This document shows, piece by piece, positions 1 through 9,692 of a stretch of DNA of 64,000 nucleotides. Every line of letters begins with the position of its first letter. Within the stretch, counting starts at the first letter, position 1. Below the pieces are notes generated by a model. It did not search any database. It saw only the letters and a list, made by a program, of their open reading frames with translations, and was not told the DNA's origin. The DNA is from Neptunicoccus cionae (GTDB lineage Bacteria; Pseudomonadota; Alphaproteobacteria; Rhodobacterales; Rhodobacteraceae): contig NZ_BMKA01000007.1 of the NCBI RefSeq assembly GCF_014643735.1, positions 53,881 to 117,880 on the forward strand. Reading direction: 5' to 3'. Made by a program: the position numbers and the translations under genes.

Positions 1-1878
1 GTGGAGACTGAAAAGGGCGAAATCCGCTGCGAATTTGTGGTGAATGCTGCGGGCTATTACGCACAGCGTGTGGGGGAATGGTTCAAGCCCTATGGCGGGC
101 GCACTGTGCCAATGATGGTGATGAGCCACCAGTATATGCTGACCGAAGAAATCCCCGAGATAGAGGCTTATACCAAGGAACACGGCAAGCTGCCTTTGCT
201 GCGAGATGTGGATTCCTCTTACTATCTGCGGCAGGAAAAGACCGGCCTGAACCTTGGCCCGTATGAACGCAACTGCAAGGCCCATTGGGTGACACCAGAA
301 GACCCGATGCCCGAGGATTTCAGCTTTCAACTGTACCCCGATGATCTGGAACGACTGGAATGGTATATGGAAGACGCAATGGCCCGTGTGCCGTTGCTGG
401 GGCAAAGCGGCATTAACAAGGTGATCAACGGCCCGATCCCCTATGCCCCTGACGGCTTGCCGTTGCTTGGCCCTATGCCTGGTGTGAAAAACGCGTTTGA
501 GGCGTGTGTCTTTACCTTTGGCATCGCGCAGGCCGGTGGCGCTGGCAAGGTGCTGGCGGAATGGATCACCGAGGGCGAGACCGAGTGGGATATGTGGGCG
601 GTCGATCCGCGCCGCTATACCGATTACACAGACGAAGATTACTGCGTTCAGAAAGGGATGGAGGTCTACGGCCACGAATACGCCATGCACTTCCCCCACC
701 ACGAATGGCCTGCGGGACGGGACAAGAAACTGTCCCCGAACCACGATAAGGTTGTCGAACTGGGCGGCGTCATGGGGGCCTATAACGGCTGGGAGCGGGC
801 CAACTGGTTTGCCAAGGACGGTGATGACACCTCGGAGGACTCCACCCACACGTGGAACCGACAGGGGCCGTGGACCCAGCGCGTGAAAGAGGAATGCGAA
901 GCGGTGCGCGACCATTGCGGTGTGCTCGACTTGCCGGGGTTTTCGCGGTTCTGGATACAGGGCGAAGGCGCTGATGACTGGCTGCGCGGATTTTGTACCG
1001 GCGGCATCCCCAAGGCAGGGCGGATGAACCTAATCTATGTATCGGACAGCCGTGGACGGATCTTAACAGAAATGTCCTGCATTCGTCTGGAAGAGAACAG
1101 TTTCGTCCTGATCACCGCCGCCACAGCGCAGTGGCACGACGGAGAGCTGATCCGCAATTCCGTGCCCGAAGGCGTGACGGTCCGCGAAACCACCACCGAA
1201 CGGGACACGCTGATCGTGACCGGCCCGAAATCCCGCGCGGTTCTGTCGGGCATTACAGATGCCGATCTGGAACAGGGCTGGCTGACCCACCAGTGGGCGA
1301 CAGTGGCAGGGAAAAAGGCGTTTCTGATCCGTGTTTCCTTTGCGGGGGAGCTCGGCTGGGAAATCCACGCCGAAAACGCCGATATGCCGCCGATCTATCA
1401 GGCGGTGCTGGATGCGGGGGCCAAGCCCTTTGGCATGTATGCGCTCAATTCCCTGCGGATCGAAAAAGGCTACCGCGCGTGGAAGGGCGATCTGTCTACG
1501 GATTACACCCTGCTGGAGGGCGGTCTGGAGCGTTTCGTCAAGCTGGACAAGCCGTTTGAGTTTACAGGCAAGGCTGCGATCCAGAACGAAAAGCAGCAGG
1601 GCCGCAAGAAGGCGTTTGTTACGCTGCTGGTGGACGCTGGAGAATCCGATGCGCCATATATGTCAACGCTTTGGCATGACGGGCAGGTCGTGGGTGAAAC
1701 CACTTCGGGGGATTGGGGCTACCGCGTGAATGCCTCGGTTGCGCTGGGCATGGTGCGGGCTGATCTGGCGGAAGCCGGAACCGAATTGGAAGTGGAAATC
1801 TACGGCAAGCGGTTCAAAGCCGTGGTGCAGGAAGATGCGCCGCTTTGGGACCCGCAGAACGAACGTTTGCGCGCCTGA
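1..1878 (+). CDS. FAD-dependent dimethylglycine/sarcosine dehydrogenase-type protein with GcvT domain (5' end missing)
   Basis: Only the last 625 codons are inside the window; family members are about 810 residues, so roughly 190 N-terminal residues including the FAD dinucleotide-binding motif lie upstream and the GTG at base 1 is not the start. Visible residues 1-230 are the rest of the FAD oxidoreductase fold (GLPLLGPMPG near 150). From about 255 (GAYNGWERANWF) the protein is a GcvT-like, tetrahydrofolate-binding domain with its C-terminal barrel. Such enzymes oxidatively demethylate N-methylated glycines, pass one-carbon units to tetrahydrofolate and electrons to ETF. It is a paralogue of the complete enzyme at 3219-5666, and a methyltransferase gene follows after 16 bases. 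The exact substrate (dimethylglycine, sarcosine or other) cannot be read from sequence. Confidence 0.85.
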   Translation: METEKGEIRCEFVVNAAGYYAQRVGEWFKPYGGRTVPMMVMSHQYMLTEEIPEIEAYTKEHGKLPLLRDVDSSYYLRQEKTGLNLGPYERNCKAHWVTPEDPMPEDFSFQLYPDDLERLEWYMEDAMARVPLLGQSGINKVINGPIPYAPDGLPLLGPMPGVKNAFEACVFTFGIAQAGGAGKVLAEWITEGETEWDMWAVDPRRYTDYTDEDYCVQKGMEVYGHEYAMHFPHHEWPAGRDKKLSPNHDKVVELGGVMGAYNGWERANWFAKDGDDTSEDSTHTWNRQGPWTQRVKEECEAVRDHCGVLDLPGFSRFWIQGEGADDWLRGFCTGGIPKAGRMNLIYVSDSRGRILTEMSCIRLEENSFVLITAATAQWHDGELIRNSVPEGVTVRETTTERDTLIVTGPKSRAVLSGITDADLEQGWLTHQWATVAGKKAFLIRVSFAGELGWEIHAENADMPPIYQAVLDAGAKPFGMYALNSLRIEKGYRAWKGDLSTDYTLLEGGLERFVKLDKPFEFTGKAAIQNEKQQGRKKAFVTLLVDAGESDAPYMSTLWHDGQVVGETTSGDWGYRVNASVALGMVRADLAEAGTELEVEIYGKRFKAVVQEDAPLWDPQNERLRA

Positions 1879-1894
1879 TAGAAGGGAGATTACG

Positions 1895-2767
1895 ATGACG
1901 ATTACAATTCTTGACGGTGGCATGGGGCAGGAACTGCTGCGCCGATCGGCCCATCCGGCCCACCCTATGTGGTCTGCTAAGGTGCTGATGGATGAACCGG
2001 AAATTGTGCAAGGCCTGCACGAGGATTTCATCAGGTCCGGTGCGCAGGTGATCACGCTCAACAGCTATTCCGCTACACCGGAACGGTTGACGCGGGACGG
2101 CAAGCCGGACTGGTTCGAGCCGCTGCAAAAACGGGCGATTGCGCTGGCCAAGGCGGCGCGGGACGGGATTGATCCTTCGGTGAAGATCGCAGGGTGTCTG
2201 CCGCCGTTGCGGGCATCCTATCGTCCTGACCTGTCGCCGGATTTTGAAGACAATTTGCGCCGTTACCAAGAAATCGTGGCGGTACAAAAGGATCATGTGG
2301 ATCTGATCCAATGCGAAACCATGTCCTCCATCGCCGAGGCAACGGCGGCCTGTACCGCAGCCGTGGAAACCGGTCTTCCGGTCTGGCTGGGCCTATCGGT
2401 GGCTGATGATGCCAGCAACACGTTGCGGTCAGGCGAGCCACTGGAACAGGCGCTCGACGCGGTAGAGGGGCTGGGGGCGGCGGCGATCCTGCTGAACTGC
2501 TCCATCCCCGAAGCGATCAGCGCTGCCCTGCCACTGGTGGCACAACGGGGCGTTCGGTTCGGCGCATACGCCAACGGGTTCACGTCAATTTCGGCCTTAC
2601 AGCCCGGCGGAACAGTGGATGGATTGCAAGCACGCACCGATCTGGGGCCAGCGGCATACGCCGATTTTGCGGCGGAATGGGTCAGCCTTGGCGCAACCAT
2701 AATCGGTGGCTGTTGCGAGGTCGGACCAGACCATATTGCCGAACTCAGCCGGAGGTTTGCAGGATGA
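1895..2767 (+). CDS. homocysteine S-methyltransferase family protein (betaine-homocysteine methyltransferase-like)
   Basis: 290 residues; the ATG at 1895 follows the ribosome binding site GAAGGGAG. The N-terminus has the family start ILDGGMGQELL, and the three zinc-ligand cysteines are in place: NCS in the middle of the protein and GGCCEVGP near the C-terminus. The family moves a methyl group from a donor (betaine, S-methylmethionine or dimethylsulfoniopropionate-like compounds) to homocysteine, making methionine. Lying between two dimethylglycine/sarcosine dehydrogenase-type genes, betaine is the most plausible donor: the product dimethylglycine would feed the neighbours. That donor is inference. 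The stop overlaps the next start (ATGA), so the genes are probably translationally coupled. Confidence 0.85.
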   Translation: MTITILDGGMGQELLRRSAHPAHPMWSAKVLMDEPEIVQGLHEDFIRSGAQVITLNSYSATPERLTRDGKPDWFEPLQKRAIALAKAARDGIDPSVKIAGCLPPLRASYRPDLSPDFEDNLRRYQEIVAVQKDHVDLIQCETMSSIAEATAACTAAVETGLPVWLGLSVADDASNTLRSGEPLEQALDAVEGLGAAAILLNCSIPEAISAALPLVAQRGVRFGAYANGFTSISALQPGGTVDGLQARTDLGPAAYADFAAEWVSLGATIIGGCCEVGPDHIAELSRRFAG

Positions 2768-3222
2768 AACTGCCCAAATCAGCGATTGAAACCATCGAAA
2801 TGTGGCGCCTTGGTTTCGTGGCCACGGTCACAGCAGGGGGGCGACCCAATGTTTCACCCAAAGGCACGTTCGTGGTGCTGGACGAACAAACCATTGCCTT
2901 TGGTGAAATCCGTTCGCCGCAGACCATAACCAATCTGACCAACATGCCCGAACTGGAAGTGAACTTCGTGGATCAATTCACCCGCAAAGGTGTGCGGGTG
3001 CGCGGCGAAGCGCAGATGGTGCGGCGTGGGACGGAGGAATTTGATACGCTGATCGGCCATTGGGAAACCCTGTGGGGTGATCTGGCAGCGCGGATCAATG
3101 TGATCGTGAAAATTCCTGTGTCAGAGGCAAAACCCCTGAGCACACCACCCTATGATGACGGCGCAACCGAAGCTGAAATGATCGCCACCTACAAGACCAA
3201 ATTTGCGGAGTTCTACCCATGA
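2764..3222 (+). CDS. pyridoxamine 5'-phosphate oxidase-like flavin-binding protein
   Basis: 152 residues with the split-barrel look of the PNPOx-like family (GFVATVTAGGRPNVSPKG near the N-terminus, then strands including FGEIRSPQTITNL). Members bind FMN, F420 or haem and act as small reductases or oxidases; the true substrate is not evident. It starts at an ATGA overlap with the methyltransferase and ends in an ATGA overlap with the dehydrogenase at 3219, so it belongs to the same operon. Its role in methylamine/betaine breakdown is inferred only from position. Confidence 0.75.
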   Translation: MKLPKSAIETIEMWRLGFVATVTAGGRPNVSPKGTFVVLDEQTIAFGEIRSPQTITNLTNMPELEVNFVDQFTRKGVRVRGEAQMVRRGTEEFDTLIGHWETLWGDLAARINVIVKIPVSEAKPLSTPPYDDGATEAEMIATYKTKFAEFYP

Positions 3223-5666
3223 GCAATGTACCGGATCAGGCCCGCGTGGTCATTGTCGGCGGCGGTGTGATCGGCTGTTCCGTGGCCTATCACCTGACCA
3301 AACTGGGCTGGAAGGATGTGGTTCTGCTGGAGCGCAAGCAGTTGACCAGCGGCACCACATGGCACGCGGCAGGGCTGATTGCGCAGCTTCGCGCAACGGC
3401 AAATATGACCAAACTGGCGAAATACTCGCAGGAATTGTACGGCAATCTGGAAGCGGAAACAGGCGTGGCCACAGGCTTTAAGCGCTGCGGTTCGATCACC
3501 GTTGCCCTGACCGATGAACGGCGCGAGGAAATCTTTCGTCAAGCCAGCATGGCGCGGGCCTTCGGGGTTGAGGTTGAAGAAATCTCGCCCGCCGAGGTGA
3601 AAGCCAAATACGAACACCTCAACATTGACGACGTAAAGGCGGGTGTCTGGCTGCCGCTGGACGGGCAGGGCGATCCGGCCAATATCGCACTGGCGCTGGC
3701 CAAAGGTGCGCGCAATCGCGGTGCCCGCGTGATTGAACGCACCAAAGTCACGGGAATGAGCAAACAGGGCCGGAAAATCACTGGCGTGGACTGGGTGGCA
3801 GAGGATGGCGAGAGCGGCCATATCAAGGCGGATATGGTGGTGAATTGCGGTGGCATGTGGGGGCATGAACTGGGCCGTATGGCAGGGGTGAACGTGCCGC
3901 TCCATGCTTGCGAACACTTCTATATCGTCACCGAAGCGATCCCCGGTCTGACCCAGATGCCCGTGCTGCGGGTGCCCGACGAATGCGCCTATTACAAGGA
4001 AGATGCAGGCAAATATCTGTTGGGCGCGTTTGAACCGAATTCCAAACCTTGGGGCATGAACGGCATCCCCGACAATTTCGAGTTTGACCAACTGCCCGAG
4101 GATTTCGACCACTTCGAGCCGATCCTAGAAGCCGCCTGCGAACGTATACCGATGCTGGCTGAGGCAGGAATTCACACATTCTTTAACGGTCCGGAAAGCT
4201 TTACCCCCGATGATGCCTATCATCTGGGGTTGGCACCAGAGATGGACAATGTCTGGGTCGCGGCGGGCTTTAATTCCATCGGTATCCAGTCGGCAGGTGG
4301 CGCGGGCATGGCGCTGGCGCAATGGATGGATGAAGGGCAGAAACCCTTTGATCTCGGGGATGTAGACATCAGCAGGATGCAGCCGTTTCAGGGCAACAAA
4401 CACTATCTGTTTGAACGCTCCAAGGAAACGCTGGGGCTGCTCTATGCGGATCACTTCCCCTATCGCCAGAAGGCTACGGCGCGTGGGGTGCGGCGCACGC
4501 CGTTCCATCATCACCTGTTGGAACAGGGCGCTGTGATGGGCGAAATCGCCGGATGGGAGCGGGCCAACTGGTTTGCAAATGAAGGGCAGAAGGCGGAATA
4601 CGAATATTCGTGGAAGCGGCAGAACTGGTTTGAAAATTCCGCTGCCGAACACCGCGCCATTCGTGAAAACGTGGGGATGTATGATATGTCCTCCTTCGGG
4701 AAAATCCGTGTGGAAGGGCCGGATGCCGAGGTGTTCCTGAACTATGTCGGGGGCGGGGATTATTCGGTGCCTGTGGGCAAGATCGTCTACACGCAGTTCC
4801 TGAACAGTCGTGCGGGGATTGAGGCAGATGTGACCGTCACTCGACTGTCCGAAACCGCCTATCTGGTGGTGACACCCGCAGCGACACGACTGGCGGATCA
4901 GACATGGATGGAACGCCACACTGGCGATTTCCGCGTGGTGATTACTGATGTGACAGCAGGTGAAGGTGTGCTGGCGGTGATGGGACCGAACAGCCGTGCA
5001 CTTCTGGAAAGGGTCTCTCCCAACGACTTTTCTAATGCTGTTAACCCTTTCGGCACGGCGCAAGAGATCGAACTCGGCATGGGGCTGGCACGGGTGCATC
5101 GCGTGACCTATGTGGGGGAGCTCGGCTGGGAGATTTACGTGTCTTCCGATATGGCGGGTCACGCGTTTGACACGTTGCACGCGGCGGGGCAGGATATGGG
5201 GCTAAAGCTGTGCGGGATGCATATGATGGACAGTTGCCGCCTGGAAAAAGGCTTTCGCCACTTTGGTCATGACATCACCTGCGAAGATCACGTGCTTGAG
5301 GCTGGACTGGGGTTTGCGGTGAAAACCTCCAAACCCGATTTCATCGGCCGCGATGCGGTGCTGGCCAAGAAAGAGGCGGGCTTGAACGCGCGCATGGTGC
5401 AGTTCCGCCTGAAAGACCCTGAACCGTTGCTCTATCATAACGAACCTATTGTTCGGGACGGCGAAATTGTCGGGTATCTGTCGTCAGGCAGTTACGGGCA
5501 CACGCTCGGCGCGGCGATCGGGATGGGTTATGTGCCGTGTAAGGGCGAAACGCTGGACCAGCTTCTCGGGTCCAGTTTTGAGATCGAAGTCGCCGGTGTG
5601 CGCTTTGCGGCCGAGGCCCAAACCCGCCCTTGGTATGACCCGAAAGGCGAGCGGGCCAAAGCGTAA
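3219..5666 (+). CDS. FAD-dependent dimethylglycine/sarcosine dehydrogenase-type protein with GcvT domain
   Basis: 815 residues, full length for the family. Residues 11-30 hold the dinucleotide-binding motif (VIVGGGVIGC), and TSGTTWHAAGL around residue 49 carries the histidine that corresponds to the covalent flavin site of mammalian dimethylglycine dehydrogenase. The FAD domain is followed by the linking middle domain and, from about residue 440 (GEIAGWERANWF), by a GcvT domain that takes the released one-carbon unit as 5,10-methylene-tetrahydrofolate. Electrons normally go to electron transfer flavoprotein; etfBA lie at 49813-51500. It is the last gene of the operon, followed by a hairpin at 5680-5701. 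Substrate choice between dimethylglycine and sarcosine is unresolved. Confidence 0.88.
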   Translation: MSNVPDQARVVIVGGGVIGCSVAYHLTKLGWKDVVLLERKQLTSGTTWHAAGLIAQLRATANMTKLAKYSQELYGNLEAETGVATGFKRCGSITVALTDERREEIFRQASMARAFGVEVEEISPAEVKAKYEHLNIDDVKAGVWLPLDGQGDPANIALALAKGARNRGARVIERTKVTGMSKQGRKITGVDWVAEDGESGHIKADMVVNCGGMWGHELGRMAGVNVPLHACEHFYIVTEAIPGLTQMPVLRVPDECAYYKEDAGKYLLGAFEPNSKPWGMNGIPDNFEFDQLPEDFDHFEPILEAACERIPMLAEAGIHTFFNGPESFTPDDAYHLGLAPEMDNVWVAAGFNSIGIQSAGGAGMALAQWMDEGQKPFDLGDVDISRMQPFQGNKHYLFERSKETLGLLYADHFPYRQKATARGVRRTPFHHHLLEQGAVMGEIAGWERANWFANEGQKAEYEYSWKRQNWFENSAAEHRAIRENVGMYDMSSFGKIRVEGPDAEVFLNYVGGGDYSVPVGKIVYTQFLNSRAGIEADVTVTRLSETAYLVVTPAATRLADQTWMERHTGDFRVVITDVTAGEGVLAVMGPNSRALLERVSPNDFSNAVNPFGTAQEIELGMGLARVHRVTYVGELGWEIYVSSDMAGHAFDTLHAAGQDMGLKLCGMHMMDSCRLEKGFRHFGHDITCEDHVLEAGLGFAVKTSKPDFIGRDAVLAKKEAGLNARMVQFRLKDPEPLLYHNEPIVRDGEIVGYLSSGSYGHTLGAAIGMGYVPCKGETLDQLLGSSFEIEVAGVRFAAEAQTRPWYDPKGERAKA

Positions 5667-5679
5667 CCCGATCACATCA

Positions 5680-5701
5680 GGCATCCCGCAAACGGGGTGC
5701 C
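5680..5701. terminator. hairpin between convergent genes
   Basis: GGCATCCCG and CGGGGTGCC form a 9-pair stem (one G-U) with a CAAA loop, 13 bases after the dehydrogenase stop and 11 before the stop of the convergent protease gene. No U-run follows on either strand, so it is a weak or Rho-assisted terminator candidate. Confidence 0.5.
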
Positions 5702-5711
5702 TGCGCGCGGT

Positions 5712-7187
5712 TTATACGATCAGGTCATCAGCCAGCGCTTCGAGCGTGGTGTCGCGAACCGTCAGCACGGTGCGGGCGGGGAATTTGATCACTACGTCAT
5801 CGCCGTTCTGATTTGCACGGGTCAGAGCCTCTTCGACTGTATCAAAACCGAAACCGGTCAGGTCGATGGTGTCTTTGTCGTCCTCAAAATCCAGAATGAC
5901 ATCCTTGCCAAAACCCGGCGCAAAGACAAAGATATCCGCGCCACTGCCGCCTTCCAACTTGTCCTTGCCGCGGTCACCGGACATCCGGTCTTTGCCAGCG
6001 CCGCCAATCAGTTTGTCATGGCCTGCACCCCCAAAAAGACGATCCGCACCATTGCCCCCGTCAAGCAGGTCACGTCCGCCAAGACCGAACAGTTTGTCGT
6101 TGCCGCCGTTCCCCTTGAGCGTGTTCTTACCCTCGGTGCCGGTCAGTTTATCCTTGCCCTTGTCAGAGCCTTCCAGCTTTTCAAAGCCGGTAACGCTGTC
6201 GCCTTTGGCACCGCGCCCCGTAGCGCCGGTGGCCAGATTAACCATCACGCCCCGCGCGGTTTCGTAGGACAGGGTGTCTACCCCGTCACCGCCGTCAAAG
6301 CTGTCCTTGCCAGCGCCTGCGAAAACGAAATCCTTGCCGGCACCTGCATCTACCGTGTCATTGCCAAAACCGTCATAAATGCGGTCGTTGCCTTCCTTCG
6401 TGCGGATCACATCATTACCGCCTTTGGCAATCACAATATCATTGATGTCCCGCCCCAAAAGCCACTCGCCGCTGTTCGTGCCGGACTGTTCAACCGCTTT
6501 GTATTTGCCAACCCATCGGGCCTGCAAATCGGCGGTGCCATAAACCAGTTGGGTCGCTTCGATATCCAAAGTGCCGAGTGTGGTGGTGGAGCGGGAGCGG
6601 TCATAGGACATCACGGTGTAAATGCCGCTGTCATAGGCGTCATCAATCACGGGTTCGCGTTCGAACGGGTGTTTCAGACCGATGGCATGGCCGATTTCGT
6701 GGATCAGGATCGAATACCCGCGAATGCCCGGGGCCATAGAATTGGCATCTGCCTGATAGAAATTGGCGTTCATGAAAATATCGCCGCCCATATTGTGGTG
6801 GGTGTTCTCTAGTAGCCATTCGCCGTCCACGAACTCTGCGTACCTGTATTGCGGGTAATACCCCCAACCGGAGACCTGATTGCCGACAGAATTCAGGTTT
6901 CCTGTCATGTCAAACATGGCCATCTGGATGTCACCACCGATCTTTTCCGGCACGCGCACGAAATCAATCCCCGAAGCATCGCCCCAAGTGGTCAGCGCCT
7001 GTTCGATATGGGCGATGTGGCTTTCCGTGAAGCCGGCGAAACCGGGCCGCTCGTCGGTGTCATAGGCGTTTTGTTCTGCGGGAAAGCTGTAAGTGACAAC
7101 CACAGAAGTGCCAAGCGGAGCTTCGATGTTCCAGCGGCGGTCTATGTCAGTGCCAAGAAGCGAGAGAACTTCGTTTGAAATTTCCAT
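5712..7187 (-). CDS. serralysin-like M10 zinc metalloprotease with RTX calcium-binding repeats
   Basis: 491 residues. The zinc site HEIGHAIGLKHP lies at residues 163-174 and the Met-turn VMSYDRS at 192-198, the metzincin signature of serralysins. Residues about 255-430 are glycine/aspartate nonapeptide repeats (GGNDVI, GAGKDF, GGAGHDKL and others) that bind calcium, and the C-terminus ends DDLIV, like type I secretion signals. There is no N-terminal signal peptide, as expected for export through an ABC/MFP/TolC-type secretion system; no such exporter genes are in this window. The start ATG at 7185-7187 was taken because the protein begins close to the catalytic domain as in relatives. Probably an extracellular protease; its target is unknown. 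Confidence 0.9.
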   Translation of the reverse strand: MEISNEVLSLLGTDIDRRWNIEAPLGTSVVVTYSFPAEQNAYDTDERPGFAGFTESHIAHIEQALTTWGDASGIDFVRVPEKIGGDIQMAMFDMTGNLNSVGNQVSGWGYYPQYRYAEFVDGEWLLENTHHNMGGDIFMNANFYQADANSMAPGIRGYSILIHEIGHAIGLKHPFEREPVIDDAYDSGIYTVMSYDRSRSTTTLGTLDIEATQLVYGTADLQARWVGKYKAVEQSGTNSGEWLLGRDINDIVIAKGGNDVIRTKEGNDRIYDGFGNDTVDAGAGKDFVFAGAGKDSFDGGDGVDTLSYETARGVMVNLATGATGRGAKGDSVTGFEKLEGSDKGKDKLTGTEGKNTLKGNGGNDKLFGLGGRDLLDGGNGADRLFGGAGHDKLIGGAGKDRMSGDRGKDKLEGGSGADIFVFAPGFGKDVILDFEDDKDTIDLTGFGFDTVEEALTRANQNGDDVVIKFPARTVLTVRDTTLEALADDLIV

Positions 7188-7210
7188 AATAATACCTGAA
7201 TTTTATTTAG

Positions 7211-7233
7211 GGCGGTGCGCGATATGCACCGCC
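7211..7233 (-). terminator. hairpin downstream of SnoaL-like gene
   Basis: GGCGGTGC and GCACCGCC form a perfect 8-base stem with a 7-base loop. It lies after the stop of the gene at 7298-7708 and before the protease start, so it probably ends the upstream transcript. No clear U-run on the minus strand. Confidence 0.45.
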
Positions 7234-7297
7234 GTCCCAAGATCTATAGGGCAGGAATGGTCCGCGTGTCACCTGCCAGTTGTTCGGCTGGCGAAAC

Positions 7298-7708
7298 TCA
7301 GCTCAGCGCGTTGCGGAACTCCAGAAAGCGGGCGTCTGTCTGGACCCGAGCCATCATCGCGTCCTTCAGCGCACCGATGGATTTATAGGGGCGCATCACG
7401 ACTTCAAAGTTGATGATCTTCCCCTCGTCATCCAGCGTCAGCAGGTCCACGCCAACAGCGTCGAGCTCCCCGATCTTGCACTGGAACTCCAGCGCCCAAT
7501 CTTTGCCTTCGCCCATTACGCGGCGGTATTTGAAATCTTCAAACACTTGCCCCACATGGCCCAACACAGCAGCCACAGGTTCCTTGCCGGTCCAAGTGGC
7601 GAAGTAGGTGGGGGGGCGGAATTCGACCTGATCGGCCAGTATGGTCAGCATTCCGGCTTCGTCGCCTTTGCTGGCAACTTCCGTGAATTTTTCTATGGTC
7701 GGGTGCAT
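7298..7708 (-). CDS. SnoaL/NTF2-like fold protein
   Basis: 136 residues beginning MHPTIEKFTEVA; the ATG at 7706-7708 is preceded on the minus strand by a strong AAAGGAGG ribosome binding site, and the longer frame upstream was therefore not used. The pattern (N-terminal helix, DQVEFRPPTYF, tryptophan/glycine-rich middle, a long strand IINFEVVMRPYKSIGALKDAM) fits the NTF2-like cone fold used by ketosteroid isomerase/SnoaL-type enzymes and by many small-molecule binding proteins. No catalytic assignment is possible from sequence alone. It stands alone between the protease and a divergent pseudouridine synthase. Confidence 0.65.
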   Translation of the reverse strand: MHPTIEKFTEVASKGDEAGMLTILADQVEFRPPTYFATWTGKEPVAAVLGHVGQVFEDFKYRRVMGEGKDWALEFQCKIGELDAVGVDLLTLDDEGKIINFEVVMRPYKSIGALKDAMMARVQTDARFLEFRNALS

Positions 7709-7813
7709 GGGTGTCCTCCTTTGTTGCAGACAGCTTAGGAGGGTGATCTGTTTTCGGGCAAGCCTGACCTTGCGCAACTTTCCCTTTTGCAGCGTTGGGT
7801 ATATGGCGGGGCG

Positions 7814-8488
7814 ATGAAACCGCCGTTCCAATATATGCCCCCGACTGATCCGGTGCAGGTGCTTTACCGTGACGATGATCTGTTGTTTGTGGACAAACCT
7901 GCGGGCCTGCTATCTGTGCCGGGACGTTTGCCCGAACATAAAGACAGCCTGTTAAACCGGTTGCAGGCCGAAGATCCGCAGGTGCGGTTGGTGCATCGGC
8001 TGGATATGGACACATCCGGCGTGATGGTTTTTGCCCGCACAGCGGCGGCGCAGCGGGCGTTGAACTGGCAGTTTGAAACCCGAAGCGCGGCGAAAACCTA
8101 CATCGCGGAAATTTCGGGGCATCCGCGAGCGGAAAGCGGTACAATTGATGCGCCAGTGATGAAGGACTGGCCGAACCGTCCGTTGCAAAAAATTGATCCC
8201 GAAGGCAAACCTTCGCGCACGGACTGGCGGGTGATGCGGCGGCTGGCGCAGACGACATTGGTAGAACTGATCCCGCTGACAGGGCGCAGCCACCAGTTGC
8301 GTCTGCATATGGCCCATATCGGCCACGCGATTGTGGGGGACAGGTTCTACGCAACGCCTGATGTGGCCGAAAGCAGCCCTCGCCTGCATCTCCATGCCTA
8401 TCAACTGACCTGTGAGCTGCCAACAAGTGGGGCGGCTTATACCGCAGCGGCCCCTTGCGCCTTTGCACGGGAATTTACGAACCCCTGA
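7814..8488 (+). CDS. RluA-family RNA pseudouridine synthase
   Basis: 224 residues. The catalytic motif HRLDMDTSG at 61-69 with Asp64 identifies the RluA family, which isomerises specific uridines in 23S rRNA or t[14 protein letters not shown] (28-38) and [10 protein letters not shown] near the C-terminus are further family motifs. There is no N-terminal S4 domain, so it resembles RluA or the short RluC/TruC-like enzymes rather than RluD. The ATG at 7814 begins at the usual position; an in-frame start at 7787 adds nine residues and neither has a convincing ribosome binding site. The target base cannot be told. Confidence 0.85.
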   Translation: MKPPFQYMPPTDPVQVLYRDDDLLFVDKPAGLLSVPGRLPEHKDSLLNRLQAEDPQVRLVHRLDMDTSGVMVFARTAAAQRALNWQFETRSAAKTYIAEISGHPRAESGTIDAPVMKDWPNRPLQKIDPEGKPSRTDWRVMRRLAQTTLVELIPLTGRSHQLRLHMAHIGHAIVGDRFYATPDVAESSPRLHLHAYQLTCELPTSGAAYTAAAPCAFAREFTNP

Positions 8489-8540
8489 CTTGATGCCGCG
8501 CCGTGGCGGGGGTAGGTCTGTGCGCAAAGGAGAATACCCT

Positions 8541-9692
8541 ATGACCCATCAACCGATTGATCCCGTTAAACTGACTGCTGACCTTGTGAAGTGCGCCTCT
8601 GTCACCCCTGTTGAAGGCGGCGCGCTGGTGCTGCTGGATAAGCTGCTGTCCGGTGCGGGGTTCACCTGCACGCGGGTGGATCGGGGCGGCGTTTCCAACC
8701 TGTTTGCCCGCTGGGGGCAGGGGGCGAATGGGCGAACCTTCGGATTTAACGGCCATACGGATGTGGTGCCTGTGGGGGATGCGGATGCCTGGACGGTTGA
8801 TCCTTTCGGTGCGGAAATCAAGGACGGTATTCTATACGGGCGCGGGTCTACGGATATGAAATCCGGCGTGGCCGCCTTTGCCGCCGCTGCGATTGATTTT
8901 GTGCGCAACAGTCCGCCGGATGGGTCTGTCGTGTTGGCCATCACGGGCGACGAAGAAGGCGATGCGCTGGACGGAACAACCGCGCTGCTGGACTGGATGG
9001 ACGCACAAGGGGAGCGGATTGATCATTGCCTTGTGGGGGAACCCACCTGCCCGAATGAAATGGGCGATATGATGAAAATCGGGCGGCGCGGGTCGATGAC
9101 GGCATTTTTCACTGCAACTGGTGTGCAGGGCCATTCCGCCTATCCACACCGCGCCAAGAACCCGCTGCCAGCAATGGCGCAACTGATGGCGACACTCGCC
9201 GCCCATACGCTGGACGAGGGGACGGAGCATTTCGATCCGACCACCCTTGCCGTGACCACCATCGACACCGGCAATCCGGCCAACAATGTTATTCCGGCCC
9301 AGTGTAAGGCCACTGTGAACATCCGGTTCAATGACACGTGGACTTCGACCGCGCTGACCAACTGGCTGAAGCGCGAAATGGACGGGGTGGCGAGCCTGTT
9401 CGACATCTCGTTTGACATGCGGACCAAAGTTTCGGGCGAGAGCTTTTTCACTCCGCCGGGGGAGTTGTCCACGCTGATCGCCAAGTCGGTGAAGGCGGAG
9501 ACAGGGGTGGAGCCTGTGATGTCCACATCGGGGGGCACCTCGGACGCGCGGTTTGTCAAAAGCCATTGTCCGGTGGTGGAATTCGGGCTGGTGGGCAAGA
9601 CCATGCACCAAGTGGATGAACACGTCGAAGTCGCCCAGATCGAACAGTTGAAGTCCATCTACAGTCGCATTCTGACGGATTACTTCGCCTGA
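8541..9692 (+). CDS. dapE: succinyl-diaminopimelate desuccinylase
   Basis: 383 residues, normal length. Zinc ligands appear in order: His72 and Asp74 in [13 protein letters not shown], Asp105 in [10 protein letters not shown], the acid pair in ITGDEEGD (138-139), and a C-terminal histidine in [14 protein letters not shown]. The enzyme hydrolyses N-succinyl-LL-diaminopimelate to LL-diaminopimelate in lysine and peptidoglycan synthesis; dapA of the same pathway is at 19868. The start ATG follows AAAGGAG. The stop overlaps the next gene start (TGATG), so dapE and the acetyltransferase are coupled. Confidence 0.93.
   Translation: MTHQPIDPVKLTADLVKCASVTPVEGGALVLLDKLLSGAGFTCTRVDRGGVSNLFARWGQGANGRTFGFNGHTDVVPVGDADAWTVDPFGAEIKDGILYGRGSTDMKSGVAAFAAAAIDFVRNSPPDGSVVLAITGDEEGDALDGTTALLDWMDAQGERIDHCLVGEPTCPNEMGDMMKIGRRGSMTAFFTATGVQGHSAYPHRAKNPLPAMAQLMATLAAHTLDEGTEHFDPTTLAVTTIDTGNPANNVIPAQCKATVNIRFNDTWTSTALTNWLKREMDGVASLFDISFDMRTKVSGESFFTPPGELSTLIAKSVKAETGVEPVMSTSGGTSDARFVKSHCPVVEFGLVGKTMHQVDEHVEVAQIEQLKSIYSRILTDYFA

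Noticed and set aside
3213-4112. Long minus-strand frame (299 codons) opposite the complete FAD-GcvT gene
   Set aside because: Shadow of the real gene: histidine-rich composition and full overlap with a strongly conserved coding frame.
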